The position numbers and the translations under genes are program-made. 36,018 nt of DNA from Candidatus Stahliibacteriota bacterium. Its GTDB lineage: Bacteria; Hydrothermota; UBA3073; JACQXS01. Position 1 is the first letter of the stretch. Each line of letters opens with the position of its first letter. Positions 13,621 through 21,927 of the stretch are shown piece by piece. The notes under the pieces are model-generated. The model made no database searches. It was not told the origin of the DNA and saw only the letters and a list, made by a program, of their open reading frames with translations. The stretch lies in NCBI GenBank assembly GCA_016208615.1, contig JACQXS010000001.1, forward strand, positions 1 to 36,018. The letters are read 5' to 3'.

Positions 13621-16017
13621 ATGTATATCATGAATGGTGCTATTAGGAAAATTGTAGCCAAGAGAACAAGTCTTAGGTCGGCGTTTCAAACTTTTCCTTG
13701 GCAAAGACAAAGATGGGTATGGGCATATTGGTACCTGGCACCACCCTATAGGTGGTACGACTGGATTAGAATCCCTTGGCATTATGACGGTGGTTACGGT
13801 AACGGTAATATACAAGTGGGTTTTGCAGAGGGAGAGCCGGCGCATCTTCAGCAAATATATAACTTGGTGGATAATGTTCACCAAATCCAGGAACTGCGTG
13901 CCCAAGGCGGTACACCAATTGGCGGTGCATTGTATCTTGCGAGACAAGAACTAACAGCAGAAATACAGAGAGACCTAAATGGTCAGATGACTTGCCGAAG
14001 ATACTTTTGCATAATTTTGGGTGATGGAGAAGAGACGGGCTATCCTAATAATAATCCGAATAGCCCTTATATAGAGGCAACAAGATTGAGAGATGTTGTT
14101 GTTAGTGGCAAGCACTTTGATATCCAAACATATGTCGTAGGAATAGCAGTAACTGGTGGTACAGGGGCACAGTGTTTGGATTCCATCGCTAAACTTGGTG
14201 GCACCTATCATTATTATCCTGCCACTTCACCGGCGGCTTTGGATTCTATTCTTGATATGCTTACTTCTGATATAGAGCATAAGTCATTTTCATTCGCTGC
14301 CCCTGAAGTGCCCGCAGTACGCACAAAATACTATAATTCCATTTATCTTGCCTCTTTTATGCCGTCTTCTTATCCATTCTGGAATGGCTACTTAAAAGCA
14401 TATAGATTAAATCCAGATGGCACATTCCCGCAAGATTCACTCGGTCAACCTTTGTATCCCGCATTATGGGAAGCAGGAGAACGACTTAAACTAATGTCCA
14501 TTTCCAGTAGGCAGATATACTCTGAGAAAGTCGGTGCACTTGTGCCATTTACGCCATTTTATATAACTTCAACTGACCTCCAAGTGCCGGCGGATTCGGT
14601 GGAGCCATTGATTAACCTTGTACGAGGAAGTAATGGCTATGACTGGAAGTTAGGTGATGTATTTCATTCCTGGCCAATATGTGTAGGAGCGCCTTCGCCA
14701 TATTATTTTGATGACGGGTATAACCAGTTCAAATATGATAAAGCACACAGGGGTAGAGTACTTATAGTCGGGACCAATGACGGTATGCTACATTGTTTTG
14801 ATGCTGGCACATATGTAGCGACAGGCGACTCTTTTACTGCAGGAACGGGAGATGAGAAATGGGCTTTTATACCCAATAATTTATTGCCTAAGTTACAGCA
14901 ACTAAGGACTATACATCAATATTATGTTGATGGTAATCCGGTAGTATTTGATGCCTGGTTCCCATCAGGACCTACTGATAGTACAAAGGAAGTTGATGAA
15001 TGGAAAACAGTACTAATATGTGGTGAGCGGCAGGGTGGGAATCGTTATTTCGCACTTAATATCACTGATACTTATAACCCTGTATTCTTGTGGAACTTTT
15101 CAGATACCAGTTTATCGCAAACATGGTCAAACCCTGCTATCGGGAAGGTGAAAATTGGTGGCAAAGAGAAGTGGATTGCCGTAGTAGGGGGTGGATTTAA
15201 TAAATCCGCAGGTGCCGGTAGAGCAGTATATGTATTAAATGTTATGGATGGAAGTATAATTTGGAAATTCACAGATGCTAATCTGACTTATAGTCTGCCG
15301 TCCGACCCATCAGTTATAGATATGCCATCAGCTATAAATGGACCTCCTGATGGATTTATAGATTATGTTTATATCGGTGACATAGGTGGGCAGATGTGGA
15401 AGCTGGATATAAAGGGTAACTCTGTCGCCCAATGGCAAGGATATAGGGTATTCAAATCCCAACAAGACCAGCCCTTCTACTATCCACCGGCTTGTGCATT
15501 TGATAAGCAGTGGAACTTTTGGCTCTTCTTTGGCGGAGGAGATAGGGATTCTGTGAGGAAAACAAATACATTTAATAGATTTTATGGAATGAGAGATAAT
15601 GGGCAGACTGCTTATTATACAGATGCAGACCTTAAAGATGTTACGGGAGGCGGAACGGCTAATGATAACGGCTGGTACATAAAGTTAAATAAGGACGAGA
15701 AGAGTTTAGCCAAAAGTTTAGTTTTTGGTGAAGTATCTTATTTCACTACATATGAGCCTACTACTGACGACCCCTGCTTAGCATTGGGTATTGCCAGATT
15801 ATATAGAGTCGGATTTACAACGGGTAAAGCACTTGAAGGGGAACCAATTTCAGAGGAAATTGGATATGGATTACCGACATCACCACAAGTTTCCGTAACT
15901 CCTGGTGGCGACTTTGTCGTTACTGTGGGAGCATCAAGAGGAGAGATAATATCTGAACAGATAGAGGGGTCGGGGGCATTTAAGAAAATAATTTACTGGA
16001 AAGAGGAAAAATACTAA
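13621..16017 (+). CDS. pilY1: PilY1 family pilus protein, 5' end disrupted
   Basis: 798 aa from ATG 13621. The N-terminal part is a truncated von Willebrand A-like domain (YIMNGAIRKIV, then VQTYVVGIAV-type strands around 165-185, in this protein FDIQTYVVGIAV). The C-terminal half is the PilY1 beta-propeller: GRVLIVGTNDGMLHCFDAG, EKWAFIPNNLLPKLQQL, YYVDGNPVVFDAW, NRYFALNITDTYNPVFLW, DYVYIGDIGGQMWKLD. An Asp/Asn loop before that last motif corresponds to the calcium-binding loop. PilY1 is the tip adhesin that also promotes pilus extension. The obvious start (ATG 13536 with AGGAGGG) lies in another frame and stops after 11 codons. The pilY1 frame extends upstream to 13540 as FLDGSADYPGTDTNGDG but has no start and no signal peptide. 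Confidence 0.85.
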   Translation: MYIMNGAIRKIVAKRTSLRSAFQTFPWQRQRWVWAYWYLAPPYRWYDWIRIPWHYDGGYGNGNIQVGFAEGEPAHLQQIYNLVDNVHQIQELRAQGGTPIGGALYLARQELTAEIQRDLNGQMTCRRYFCIILGDGEETGYPNNNPNSPYIEATRLRDVVVSGKHFDIQTYVVGIAVTGGTGAQCLDSIAKLGGTYHYYPATSPAALDSILDMLTSDIEHKSFSFAAPEVPAVRTKYYNSIYLASFMPSSYPFWNGYLKAYRLNPDGTFPQDSLGQPLYPALWEAGERLKLMSISSRQIYSEKVGALVPFTPFYITSTDLQVPADSVEPLINLVRGSNGYDWKLGDVFHSWPICVGAPSPYYFDDGYNQFKYDKAHRGRVLIVGTNDGMLHCFDAGTYVATGDSFTAGTGDEKWAFIPNNLLPKLQQLRTIHQYYVDGNPVVFDAWFPSGPTDSTKEVDEWKTVLICGERQGGNRYFALNITDTYNPVFLWNFSDTSLSQTWSNPAIGKVKIGGKEKWIAVVGGGFNKSAGAGRAVYVLNVMDGSIIWKFTDANLTYSLPSDPSVIDMPSAINGPPDGFIDYVYIGDIGGQMWKLDIKGNSVAQWQGYRVFKSQQDQPFYYPPACAFDKQWNFWLFFGGGDRDSVRKTNTFNRFYGMRDNGQTAYYTDADLKDVTGGGTANDNGWYIKLNKDEKSLAKSLVFGEVSYFTTYEPTTDDPCLALGIARLYRVGFTTGKALEGEPISEEIGYGLPTSPQVSVTPGGDFVVTVGASRGEIISEQIEGSGAFKKIIYWKEEKY

Positions 16018-16055
16018 AATATAGCTGTAAGTTATAAACTATAAGAATTAAGCTT

Positions 16056-16086
16056 TGAGCCAGAAGGCTCATCAGCCTCCGGCTGA
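16056..16086. repeat. Double-hairpin repeat, copy 3
   Basis: TGAGCC-agaa-GGCTCA directly followed by TCAGCC-tcc-GGCTGA. Same two-stem element as inside ribE; its second stem is also at 3022-3036. It lies in the pilY1-tsaC spacer. No T-tract follows at once, so terminator function is unproven. Confidence 0.85.
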
Positions 16087-16130
16087 AATTCTTATTACTT
16101 ACCACTTAAAACTTTTTTTCTTATGAATAT

Positions 16131-16706
16131 ATGGATATTATTGATAGGGCTATTTTAGTACTTAAGCAGGGTGGAATAATTGGCTTCCCTACGGATACAG
16201 TATATGGGATAGGATGTGATGCATCTAAAAAGCAATCAATTAGTAAGATTTATGAGCTAAAAAATAGAACCCCATCCAAACCTCTAATCCTTTTTATTAA
16301 AGATAAAACAGAGCTTAATAAGTATGTAGAGGAAATTAGTGATGTCGGAGAGCGGTTAATAGACAAATTTTGGCCCGGTGCTCTAACAATTATTTTTAAA
16401 TCCAAGTTCAACAGGGTAGTGGCAGGTCCCTTGACCTGCCGAATGGATACTGTGGCTATAAGAATACCCAATTATGAACCTATACTTACGATTTTAAGGA
16501 ATTATGCCGCCCCACTTGCTACTACGAGTGCTAATTTAGAAGAAACAGCGGCTCCAAAGAGTGATTTAGAATTAAATATTACACCGGATTTAGTTATCCC
16601 CGGCAAATGTGGGTCAGGAATTGAATCTACAATCGTTGATATAAGTGAAGATAAGTTTGCAATATTAAGGGAAGGGGAAATTAAGTACCAGGAATTAGCT
16701 TATTAG
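16131..16706 (+). CDS. tsaC: Threonylcarbamoyl-AMP synthase (TsaC/YrdC/Sua5)
   Basis: Makes threonylcarbamoyl-AMP from Thr, bicarbonate and ATP for the t6A37 modification of ANN-decoding tRNAs. The family motifs are in order: GGIIGFPTDTVYGIGCDA (14-31), KIYELKNRTPSKPLILFI (40-57), WPGALTIIF, VAIRIPN, ATTSANLEETAAP, then GSGIESTIVDIS and ILREGEI. 191 aa, the short TsaC form without the Sua5 C-terminal domain. VAGPLTCRMD before VAIRIPN is encoded by a perfect hairpin (16421-16440) that lengthens a loop. No Shine-Dalgarno is visible. It stands alone, facing dprA tail-to-tail. Confidence 0.94.
   Translation: MDIIDRAILVLKQGGIIGFPTDTVYGIGCDASKKQSISKIYELKNRTPSKPLILFIKDKTELNKYVEEISDVGERLIDKFWPGALTIIFKSKFNRVVAGPLTCRMDTVAIRIPNYEPILTILRNYAAPLATTSANLEETAAPKSDLELNITPDLVIPGKCGSGIESTIVDISEDKFAILREGEIKYQELAY
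16421..16440. repeat. Perfect hairpin inside tsaC
   Basis: GGCAGGTC and GACCTGCC form an 8-bp stem around CCTT, in frame (AGPLTC). Another member of the in-gene palindrome set. Confidence 0.8.
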
Positions 16707-16747
16707 CTTCTTAGGTTAGAAAATAGGCTTAATACAAGCAACTTTCA

Positions 16748-17602
16748 TTACATAAGTTTAATTATTTCCTGTGTAGTATTAACTTTTATAGCTCCCATTC
16801 GCCATATTTCTTTACCTTTATCCGTATTTATTGGTGGGACGATAAAGGAAGTTTTATTTTGCTGTTTTGCCCACCTAACTGTTGATATAGTGCCACCTTT
16901 GTTACCTGGCTCAACGACTAAAACAGCATTCGCTAAACCTGCGGTTATGCGGTTCCTTAATAATGCTTGTGCGGTTGTCCATTTAGCAGTAGGGAAGAAT
17001 TCGGATAAAATAATGCTTTGTGAAAAAAGAGTACCTATTACAGGATAAAGTTCGCTATGGACTTTGAAATTCAGAATCCCCATAGGTAGCACTATTATTG
17101 TTTTGCCACTCCCCTTAATAGCACCAAGATGAGCTTGAGTGTCTATTCCTTTAGCATATCCCGATACAATTGTAAATCCTTGCTTTGCCAATTCAAAAGC
17201 AAATCTAAATGCTTTTTGTTCCCCGCGCAAAGAAGGGTGAGTTGTCCCAATAATAGCTATAGCTTTGAGATAGTCTAATCTTCCCTGAACATAAATTATA
17301 GGGGGTGGATTTTTAATGTGTTTGAGCAACTTGAGGTTGAACCTCTCGGGATACCCGGAGTCATACATAGTGATTATTTTTATTTGCCTACGCTCAAGTT
17401 CTGCGAGTAATTTATTTATATGTTCAAGGGGTGGTGGAGTGAGTATAGAAGAGGCTAATTTTTCCTTTACTCCTATATTTGTAAGCTCTTTACGGGTAGC
17501 ACTGAATACATTTTGCGGCTCACCAAATACGAGGAGTAATTTTCTAAAAGTAGCTGGTCCTATCCCCGGTATAGAATGCAGAAGCAACCAGTATTTTAGC
17601 AT
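16748..17602 (-). CDS. dprA: DNA-processing protein DprA/Smf
   Basis: Loads RecA on incoming single-stranded DNA during transformation. An N-terminal helix-hairpin-helix-like segment (LLLHSIPGIGPATFRKLLLV) is followed by the Rossmann-type DprA domain: AIAIIGTTHPS, GFTIVSGYAKGIDTQAHLGA, TIIVLPMGI, LRNRITAGLANAVLVVEPG (the RNR-iiaglS motif) and KGGTISTVRWAKQQ. 284 aa, lacking the C-terminal winged helix of longer DprA proteins. With a type IV pilus locus nearby, natural uptake of DNA is conceivable but not shown. A GAGGTTGAACCTC palindrome (17333-17345) is read in frame as RFNLK. The promoter is leaderless-type and divergent from the archease gene. Confidence 0.9.
   Translation of the reverse strand: MLKYWLLLHSIPGIGPATFRKLLLVFGEPQNVFSATRKELTNIGVKEKLASSILTPPPLEHINKLLAELERRQIKIITMYDSGYPERFNLKLLKHIKNPPPIIYVQGRLDYLKAIAIIGTTHPSLRGEQKAFRFAFELAKQGFTIVSGYAKGIDTQAHLGAIKGSGKTIIVLPMGILNFKVHSELYPVIGTLFSQSIILSEFFPTAKWTTAQALLRNRITAGLANAVLVVEPGNKGGTISTVRWAKQQNKTSFIVPPINTDKGKEIWRMGAIKVNTTQEIIKLM
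17333..17345. repeat. GAGGTTGAACCTC palindrome inside dprA
   Basis: Thirteen-base palindromic element, identical to that at 32622-32634 inside the PHP gene. Both are read in frame. Confidence 0.7.
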
Positions 17603-17611
17603 ACTTAAAGT

Positions 17612-17640
17612 TTTGTAATCCGAGAGTTGACAGAAGTCAA
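17612..17640 (-). promoter_or_regulatory. dprA: Promoter of dprA (leaderless type)
   Basis: Minus strand: TTGACT (17640-17635), 17-nt spacer, TACAAA (17617-17612), then 9 nt to the ATG at 17602. Back-to-back with the archease promoter. Confidence 0.55.
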
Positions 17641-17648
17641 CTATAAAG

Positions 17649-17677
17649 TTGACAAACTGGCTTATTGGGTGTAAGAT
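17649..17677 (+). promoter_or_regulatory. Promoter of archease gene (leaderless type)
   Basis: TTGACA (17649-17654), 17-nt spacer, TAAGAT (17672-17677), then 6 nt to the ATG at 17684. The region holds GTTGAC (17626), GTCAAC (17636) and GTTGAC (17648), so the two divergent -35 boxes sit in an inverted-repeat cluster. Confidence 0.6.
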
Positions 17678-17683
17678 AAAAAT

Positions 17684-18094
17684 ATGGACTATAAATTTAT
17701 AGATGACTTAACCTCAGATGTAATGTTTGAAGCCTACGGCAAGACTTTAGTTGAATTACTTGAAAATGCTGCCACTGCTATGTTTTCTGTTATATGTGAT
17801 ATTAAAAATGTAAGTCCTTTACAAGAGATTAAAATCAATATATCCGAAGATTCAGAGGATGCTATACTTCATCGGTGGCTATGCGAACTGCTTACCCAAA
17901 GCGATATACATAATATGTTTTTCAGTAAATTTGAAGCCTCTATCAATGGACAATATGGGATTTCGGGAATCGCACAAGGTGAACCTATTTCACCTAAAAA
18001 GAGCGGCACAGTAGTCAAAGGTGTCACCTATTATGGGTTTAAGTTAGAGAAAACAAATAATGGCTATAAAGCAAGGGTTGCTATTGACATCTAA
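17684..18094 (+). CDS. Archease
   Basis: 136 aa. Archease is the cofactor that activates the RNA ligase RtcB (guanylylation and multiple turnover) in tRNA splicing or RNA repair. The family pattern is seen along the whole length: an N-terminal DLTSDVMFEAYGKTLVELLE segment (family D-H-T-AD...a.G.tleElf), ENAATAMF, HRWLCELL, a central region with GEPISPKKSGT, then VKGVTYYGFKLE and the terminal VAIDI. Metal-binding acidic residues D8/D12 and the final D are kept, but the usual His of DHTAD is Leu. No rtcB is in the window. The next gene, a permease, is unrelated in function. Confidence 0.85.
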   Translation: MDYKFIDDLTSDVMFEAYGKTLVELLENAATAMFSVICDIKNVSPLQEIKINISEDSEDAILHRWLCELLTQSDIHNMFFSKFEASINGQYGISGIAQGEPISPKKSGTVVKGVTYYGFKLEKTNNGYKARVAIDI

Positions 18095-18135
18095 CAAGCT
18101 ATAAGTCATAAGCAATAAGTATTAAGTTTAAAAGT

Positions 18136-20118
18136 ATGGACAATACTTCATTTACCCAAAAGACAAAAAGATTCCTATTAGGAGAACCGCGAGACCTTAG
18201 AGATAAAAAACTATTCCACAAACTTTCGCTTATTGCCTTCTTTGCGTGGGTAGGATTTGGAATAGATGGGATTACTTCTTCCTGTTATGGACCTGCCGAA
18301 GCATATATTGCCTTAGGAAAACACAGTTGGTTGAGCTTATTTTTGGCTATAATGACGGCATTGACGGTATTTATTATAAGTTCAAGCTACAAGCAAATTA
18401 TAGAGCTGTTCCCTAATGGTGGTGGTGGATATATTGTGGCGAGCAAATTACTATCCCCGACTCTCGGAATGGTATCCGGATGTGCTTTACTAATAGATTA
18501 TGTGCTGACAATTGCTGTGTCAGTAGCCGCAGGAACAGAGGCAGTATTTAGCTTTTTGCCATATAATTTACAGGGATATAAGATATTATTTTCAGTATTA
18601 CTGATATTAGTCTTGACCACGATGAACCTGAGAGGAGTAAAAGAATCAATAGTTGCCGTCACACCTATGTTCATCATTTTTATACTTACACATACATTTA
18701 TTATTCTCTATGCTTTTATCACGCACTTCGGGAATATGCCAACAATTGTGAATCATTCTATGCAGGACTTCTCTAATACTACTTCGCAAATTGGGTGGAT
18801 GGGAGCTTTGTTTATCTTATTACATGCATATAGTTTAGGTGGTGGCACCTATACAGGAATAGAAGCTGTGAGCAATGGTATGCCTTTAATTAGGGAGCCA
18901 CGAGTACAAGAAGCGAAAAAAACAATGACCCTTATGGCTATTAGTTTGGCTTTTATGGCAGGTGGTCTTATACTGGCATATCTTTTTTATAATGTGGAGC
19001 CCGTCCATGGCAAAACACTTAATGCAGTGCTATTTGAAAGTATAGCTGGGGGATGGAGATTTGGGAATATATTTGTTATAGTTGCTCTATTATCTTCAGC
19101 GATTCTGCTTTTAGTAGCCGCACAAACAGGGTTTCTGGACGGACCAAGGGTTTTGGCAAATATGGCAGCTGACTTTTGGGTGCCTTCACGATTTACATTA
19201 CTTTCTGAGAGATTAGTAACTCAAAATGGTATAATATTGATGGGACTATCGGCGATAATACTTATCTTAGGGGCTAAGAATTCAGTAGCATTCCTCGTTG
19301 TATTATACAGTATAAATGTGTTTCTAACCTTTTCCCTCTCGCAGATGGGAATGATTAGGCATTGGTGGAAAAATAGAAAATCACAAATTGGATGGCTAAA
19401 ACGATTTGCTATTAACGGGATAGGATTATTATTGACAGGGTTTATTTTAATTACAGTTATAGTAGTGAAATTTTTTGACGGCGGCTGGCTCACTATATTA
19501 GTTACTTCTTTACTTGTGATTTTCTCGCTATACATAAAAAATCAATACCTTACTACACGGAAGCAATTGAAAAGATTAGATGACTTAACCAAAGCCGCCT
19601 ATTCTGACGAGAAATCATTAGAAACAAGAAATGTTATGGAATATGAAGAGGCAAAATATAAAGAAACAGCTATTATATTAGTCAATGGATTCAATGGTAT
19701 AGGTCTGCATACTCTATTTGGAGTTATCAAAGCATTTAAGAATTATTTTAAGAATTTTGTCTTCCTACAAGTTGGTGTAGTAGATACAGGCATTTTTAAG
19801 GGCCAAGAAACATTGGAAGACCTACAAAATTCAATACAAGAAGATTTATCTAAATATGTTAATTTTATGAGGAAGGAGAATCTTTATTCCGACTATCAAA
19901 TGTCTATTGGCACAGATGTAGTGGATGAAGTAGAAAATAATATAGATACTTTAATAAAAAAATACCCTAATTCAAAAATATTTGCCGGACAATTATTATT
20001 TAAGGATGAAACTATAATTACAAGATTGCTGCATAACTATACTGCTTTTGCAGTGGAGAGAAGACTTTATCATAAAGGGATTCCAGTCTTTGTGATGCCC
20101 ATAAGAGTAGATTTATGA
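18136..20118 (+). CDS. APC-superfamily permease, KimA-like potassium importer
   Basis: 660 aa. About 12 membrane helices occupy residues ~30-475: GITSSCYGPAEAYIALGKHSWLSL near the start, the family motifs FPNGGGGYIVASKLL and GGTYTGIEAVSNGMPLIREP, then a ~185-aa soluble C-terminal domain. This layout, and the TGIEAVSNG motif, fit the KUP-like/KimA (YdaO) branch of the APC superfamily, which takes up K+ with protons and in Firmicutes is controlled by c-di-AMP. Amino-acid transport is the alternative. The cytosolic domain may serve regulation. No Shine-Dalgarno is seen. A weak TTGACA-N17-CATAAG (18084-18112) overlaps the archease end. Confidence 0.8.
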   Translation: MDNTSFTQKTKRFLLGEPRDLRDKKLFHKLSLIAFFAWVGFGIDGITSSCYGPAEAYIALGKHSWLSLFLAIMTALTVFIISSSYKQIIELFPNGGGGYIVASKLLSPTLGMVSGCALLIDYVLTIAVSVAAGTEAVFSFLPYNLQGYKILFSVLLILVLTTMNLRGVKESIVAVTPMFIIFILTHTFIILYAFITHFGNMPTIVNHSMQDFSNTTSQIGWMGALFILLHAYSLGGGTYTGIEAVSNGMPLIREPRVQEAKKTMTLMAISLAFMAGGLILAYLFYNVEPVHGKTLNAVLFESIAGGWRFGNIFVIVALLSSAILLLVAAQTGFLDGPRVLANMAADFWVPSRFTLLSERLVTQNGIILMGLSAIILILGAKNSVAFLVVLYSINVFLTFSLSQMGMIRHWWKNRKSQIGWLKRFAINGIGLLLTGFILITVIVVKFFDGGWLTILVTSLLVIFSLYIKNQYLTTRKQLKRLDDLTKAAYSDEKSLETRNVMEYEEAKYKETAIILVNGFNGIGLHTLFGVIKAFKNYFKNFVFLQVGVVDTGIFKGQETLEDLQNSIQEDLSKYVNFMRKENLYSDYQMSIGTDVVDEVENNIDTLIKKYPNSKIFAGQLLFKDETIITRLLHNYTAFAVERRLYHKGIPVFVMPIRVDL

Positions 20119-20126
20119 TTATTAAC

Positions 20127-20155
20127 TTGACAAAATGAAAGAGGCAAGTTATTTT
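20127..20155 (+). promoter_or_regulatory. Promoter of UPF0158 gene (leaderless type)
   Basis: TTGACA (20127-20132), 17-nt spacer, TATTTT (20150-20155), 9 nt to the ATG at 20165. Confidence 0.55.
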
Positions 20156-20164
20156 TGAACTTGA

Positions 20165-20584
20165 ATGATTAACTTAAATTGGGAAGAGCTTTGTGAAGCT
20201 ATTGGAGATTATGCAAAGATAAGGCACTACTTTTTGAACAAAAAGACTGGTGAGATATTGATACTCTCAGATTATATGAGCGAGGCAGCAAAAAATGAAA
20301 TCAAAAAAAGAGTTAAGGGGTCGCAGTTTAGCGATTATGTATTGATACCTACGATGGAATCACGCGACGGATATAGGTTAATGGAAGAATTTATTGAAAA
20401 GTCAGCAGATGAGAAATTAAAAAGCCAACTCACCGAATCGCTTTCAACCGAAGCTCCATTCAAAAACTTCAAAGAGATTGTGTATAATCATCCGGAAGAA
20501 AGGAAACATTGGATAGAGTTTAGGGAACAAAAATTGCTCCAACGTGCCAAAGACTGGCTTAAACAAATAGGAGTCCCCGTATAG
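20165..20584 (+). CDS. UPF0158 family protein
   Basis: 139 aa, soluble. The N-terminal half has the pattern LCEAIGD..KIRHYFLNKKTGEILILSDY (family: l.dA.e......fflD..TGeii.i), followed by a conserved FIPIP-like strand (here YVLIPTMESRDGYRLMEEFI). The C-terminal half has FKNFKEIVYNHPEERKHWIEF with QKLLQRAKDWLKQIG. These match UPF0158 (PF03682) by memory of its pattern. The function is unknown. Single gene with its own promoter; it faces gcvT across a long inverted repeat. Confidence 0.75.
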   Translation: MINLNWEELCEAIGDYAKIRHYFLNKKTGEILILSDYMSEAAKNEIKKRVKGSQFSDYVLIPTMESRDGYRLMEEFIEKSADEKLKSQLTESLSTEAPFKNFKEIVYNHPEERKHWIEFREQKLLQRAKDWLKQIGVPV

Positions 20585-20620
20585 TATAGCATATTAATAT
20601 CCGACTGTAGCTTTCAATAT

Positions 20621-20737
20621 AGTAGAAACAGGTAGAAATTCATAGAGATTGGTGGAAATTAAGTAGAAATTATTTGCGTCGCTATTAATTTCAATAAATT
20701 TCTATTAATTTCCATAAGTTTCTATTAGTTTCAATTC
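20621..20737. repeat. Long imperfect inverted repeat built of ~11-nt TAGAAATT units
   Basis: The left arm (20621-20672) repeats GTAGAAATT-like units at about 11-nt steps. The right arm (20683-20736) repeats the complement (AATTTCTATT, AATTTCCATA, AGTTTCTATT). The loop TTTGCGTCGC lies between them. It fills the gap between convergent genes, so it could serve as a bidirectional terminator, but it lacks the usual GC stem and T-tract. Confidence 0.7.
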
Positions 20738-21841
20738 TTATTTATGTGTTGCGTGTTTGTAGAAGGGTGGGGTAATAATTTTAGCTTTCTCTAATTTGCC
20801 TCGACAATCTATTTCAATTTCTGTATCTACTTTATCATATGGAGTATTCACATATCCCAAGCCAATAGGTTGATTTATAGAAGGCGAAAAATTACCACTC
20901 GTCACTTCGCCTATTATTCGGTTATCGGTGTTCGGTGTTCGGTAAATATGGTAGTGTTGACGCGGAATAGATTTGCTTTCCATCACAAAGGCGACTAATT
21001 TTCTTTTAATTCCAGCTTCTTTTTGCCTAACGAGAGCGGATTTGCCTATGAAATCAGGCTTGTCAAGTTTAGTTATCCAACCCAGTCCTGCTTCAAGCGG
21101 AGTAGTAGTTTTGTCTATATCATTCCCATAAAGGCAGTATTTCATTTCAAGCCGTAATACATCTCTTGCTCCAAGTCCAATCGGCACAACTCCTTGTGCT
21201 AATACTTTGTCCCATAGTTCGGGATGTTTGGCATCAAAGTAGACTTCAAACCCATCCTCACCGGAATAGCCGGTACGGGAAATGAAAGCTGGAATACCCA
21301 CAAATACGCACTCCGCTCCCCAATCTCTGACTTCTACATTTTGATTTTGCAAAGCACAAAAGCCCCCCTTATGTTCACTTATCCATTTCCAATCTTTCTT
21401 TTTATTCGCTCCATTTATGACGAGTAGAAACTTATCTCCTTTATTATCCTTTTGGGGTTGTCCCGTATTTTGCGGGATCCCGCCTTGGCGGGATTGCCCT
21501 TGGGGTTGCAAACAAGGGGTATCCCCTTGTTTTAGCCGATAAACAACAAGGTCATCTACTATGCCACCATCCTCATAACACATACAAGAGTATTGGGCTT
21601 GAAAAATAGCCAACTTGGCAGGGTCATTAGTAGTTATTTGGCTCACAAAGTCGAAAGCACCACTCCCAGTAACTTCTACTCTCCCCATATGCGAGACATC
21701 AAATATACCAACTTTTGAGCGTACACTCTTAACTTCATTCATTATACCCTTATATTGAATAGGCATTTCAAAACCAGCAAATGGAACTACTTTTCCACCT
21801 GCTTTTATATGAGCATCATAAAAAGCTGTCCGCTTTAACAT
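20738..21841 (-). CDS. gcvT: Aminomethyltransferase, glycine cleavage T-protein
   Basis: Transfers the methylene group of aminomethyl-lipoyl H-protein to tetrahydrofolate, releasing ammonia. Motifs are LKRTAFYDAHIKAGGKVVPF at the start, FAGFEMPIQYKG, VGIFDVSHMGRVEV, DGGIVDDLVVYRL, YSGEDGFEVY, GLGARDVLRLEMKYCLYGND, and SGNFSPSINQPIGLGYV. 367 aa is normal, but residues ~106-130 (CLQPQGQSRQGGIPQNTGQP) are a repeat-encoded insert in a surface loop after VVYRL. A GGTGGTG-like site precedes the ATG. No gcvH or gcvP is in the window. It follows nrdD by 86 nt of repeat-word sequence. Confidence 0.95.
   Translation of the reverse strand: MLKRTAFYDAHIKAGGKVVPFAGFEMPIQYKGIMNEVKSVRSKVGIFDVSHMGRVEVTGSGAFDFVSQITTNDPAKLAIFQAQYSCMCYEDGGIVDDLVVYRLKQGDTPCLQPQGQSRQGGIPQNTGQPQKDNKGDKFLLVINGANKKKDWKWISEHKGGFCALQNQNVEVRDWGAECVFVGIPAFISRTGYSGEDGFEVYFDAKHPELWDKVLAQGVVPIGLGARDVLRLEMKYCLYGNDIDKTTTPLEAGLGWITKLDKPDFIGKSALVRQKEAGIKRKLVAFVMESKSIPRQHYHIYRTPNTDNRIIGEVTSGNFSPSINQPIGLGYVNTPYDKVDTEIEIDCRGKLEKAKIITPPFYKHATHK
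21461..21530. repeat. Cluster of three hairpins inside gcvT
   Basis: TCCCG/CGGGA (21461-21477), TCCCGCC/GGCGGGA (21478-21493) and ACAAGGGG/CCCCTTGT (21512-21530) are consecutive perfect stems. Together they encode the Gln/Gly-rich insert of gcvT without breaking the frame. Confidence 0.85.
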
Positions 21842-21927
21842 ATTCCACCACCTTTAACTTAAATCAAAAATCCTAAATCTGAACACTAAATCCTAAACAA
21901 ATTCCAAGCACTAAATTCCAACTGTTT

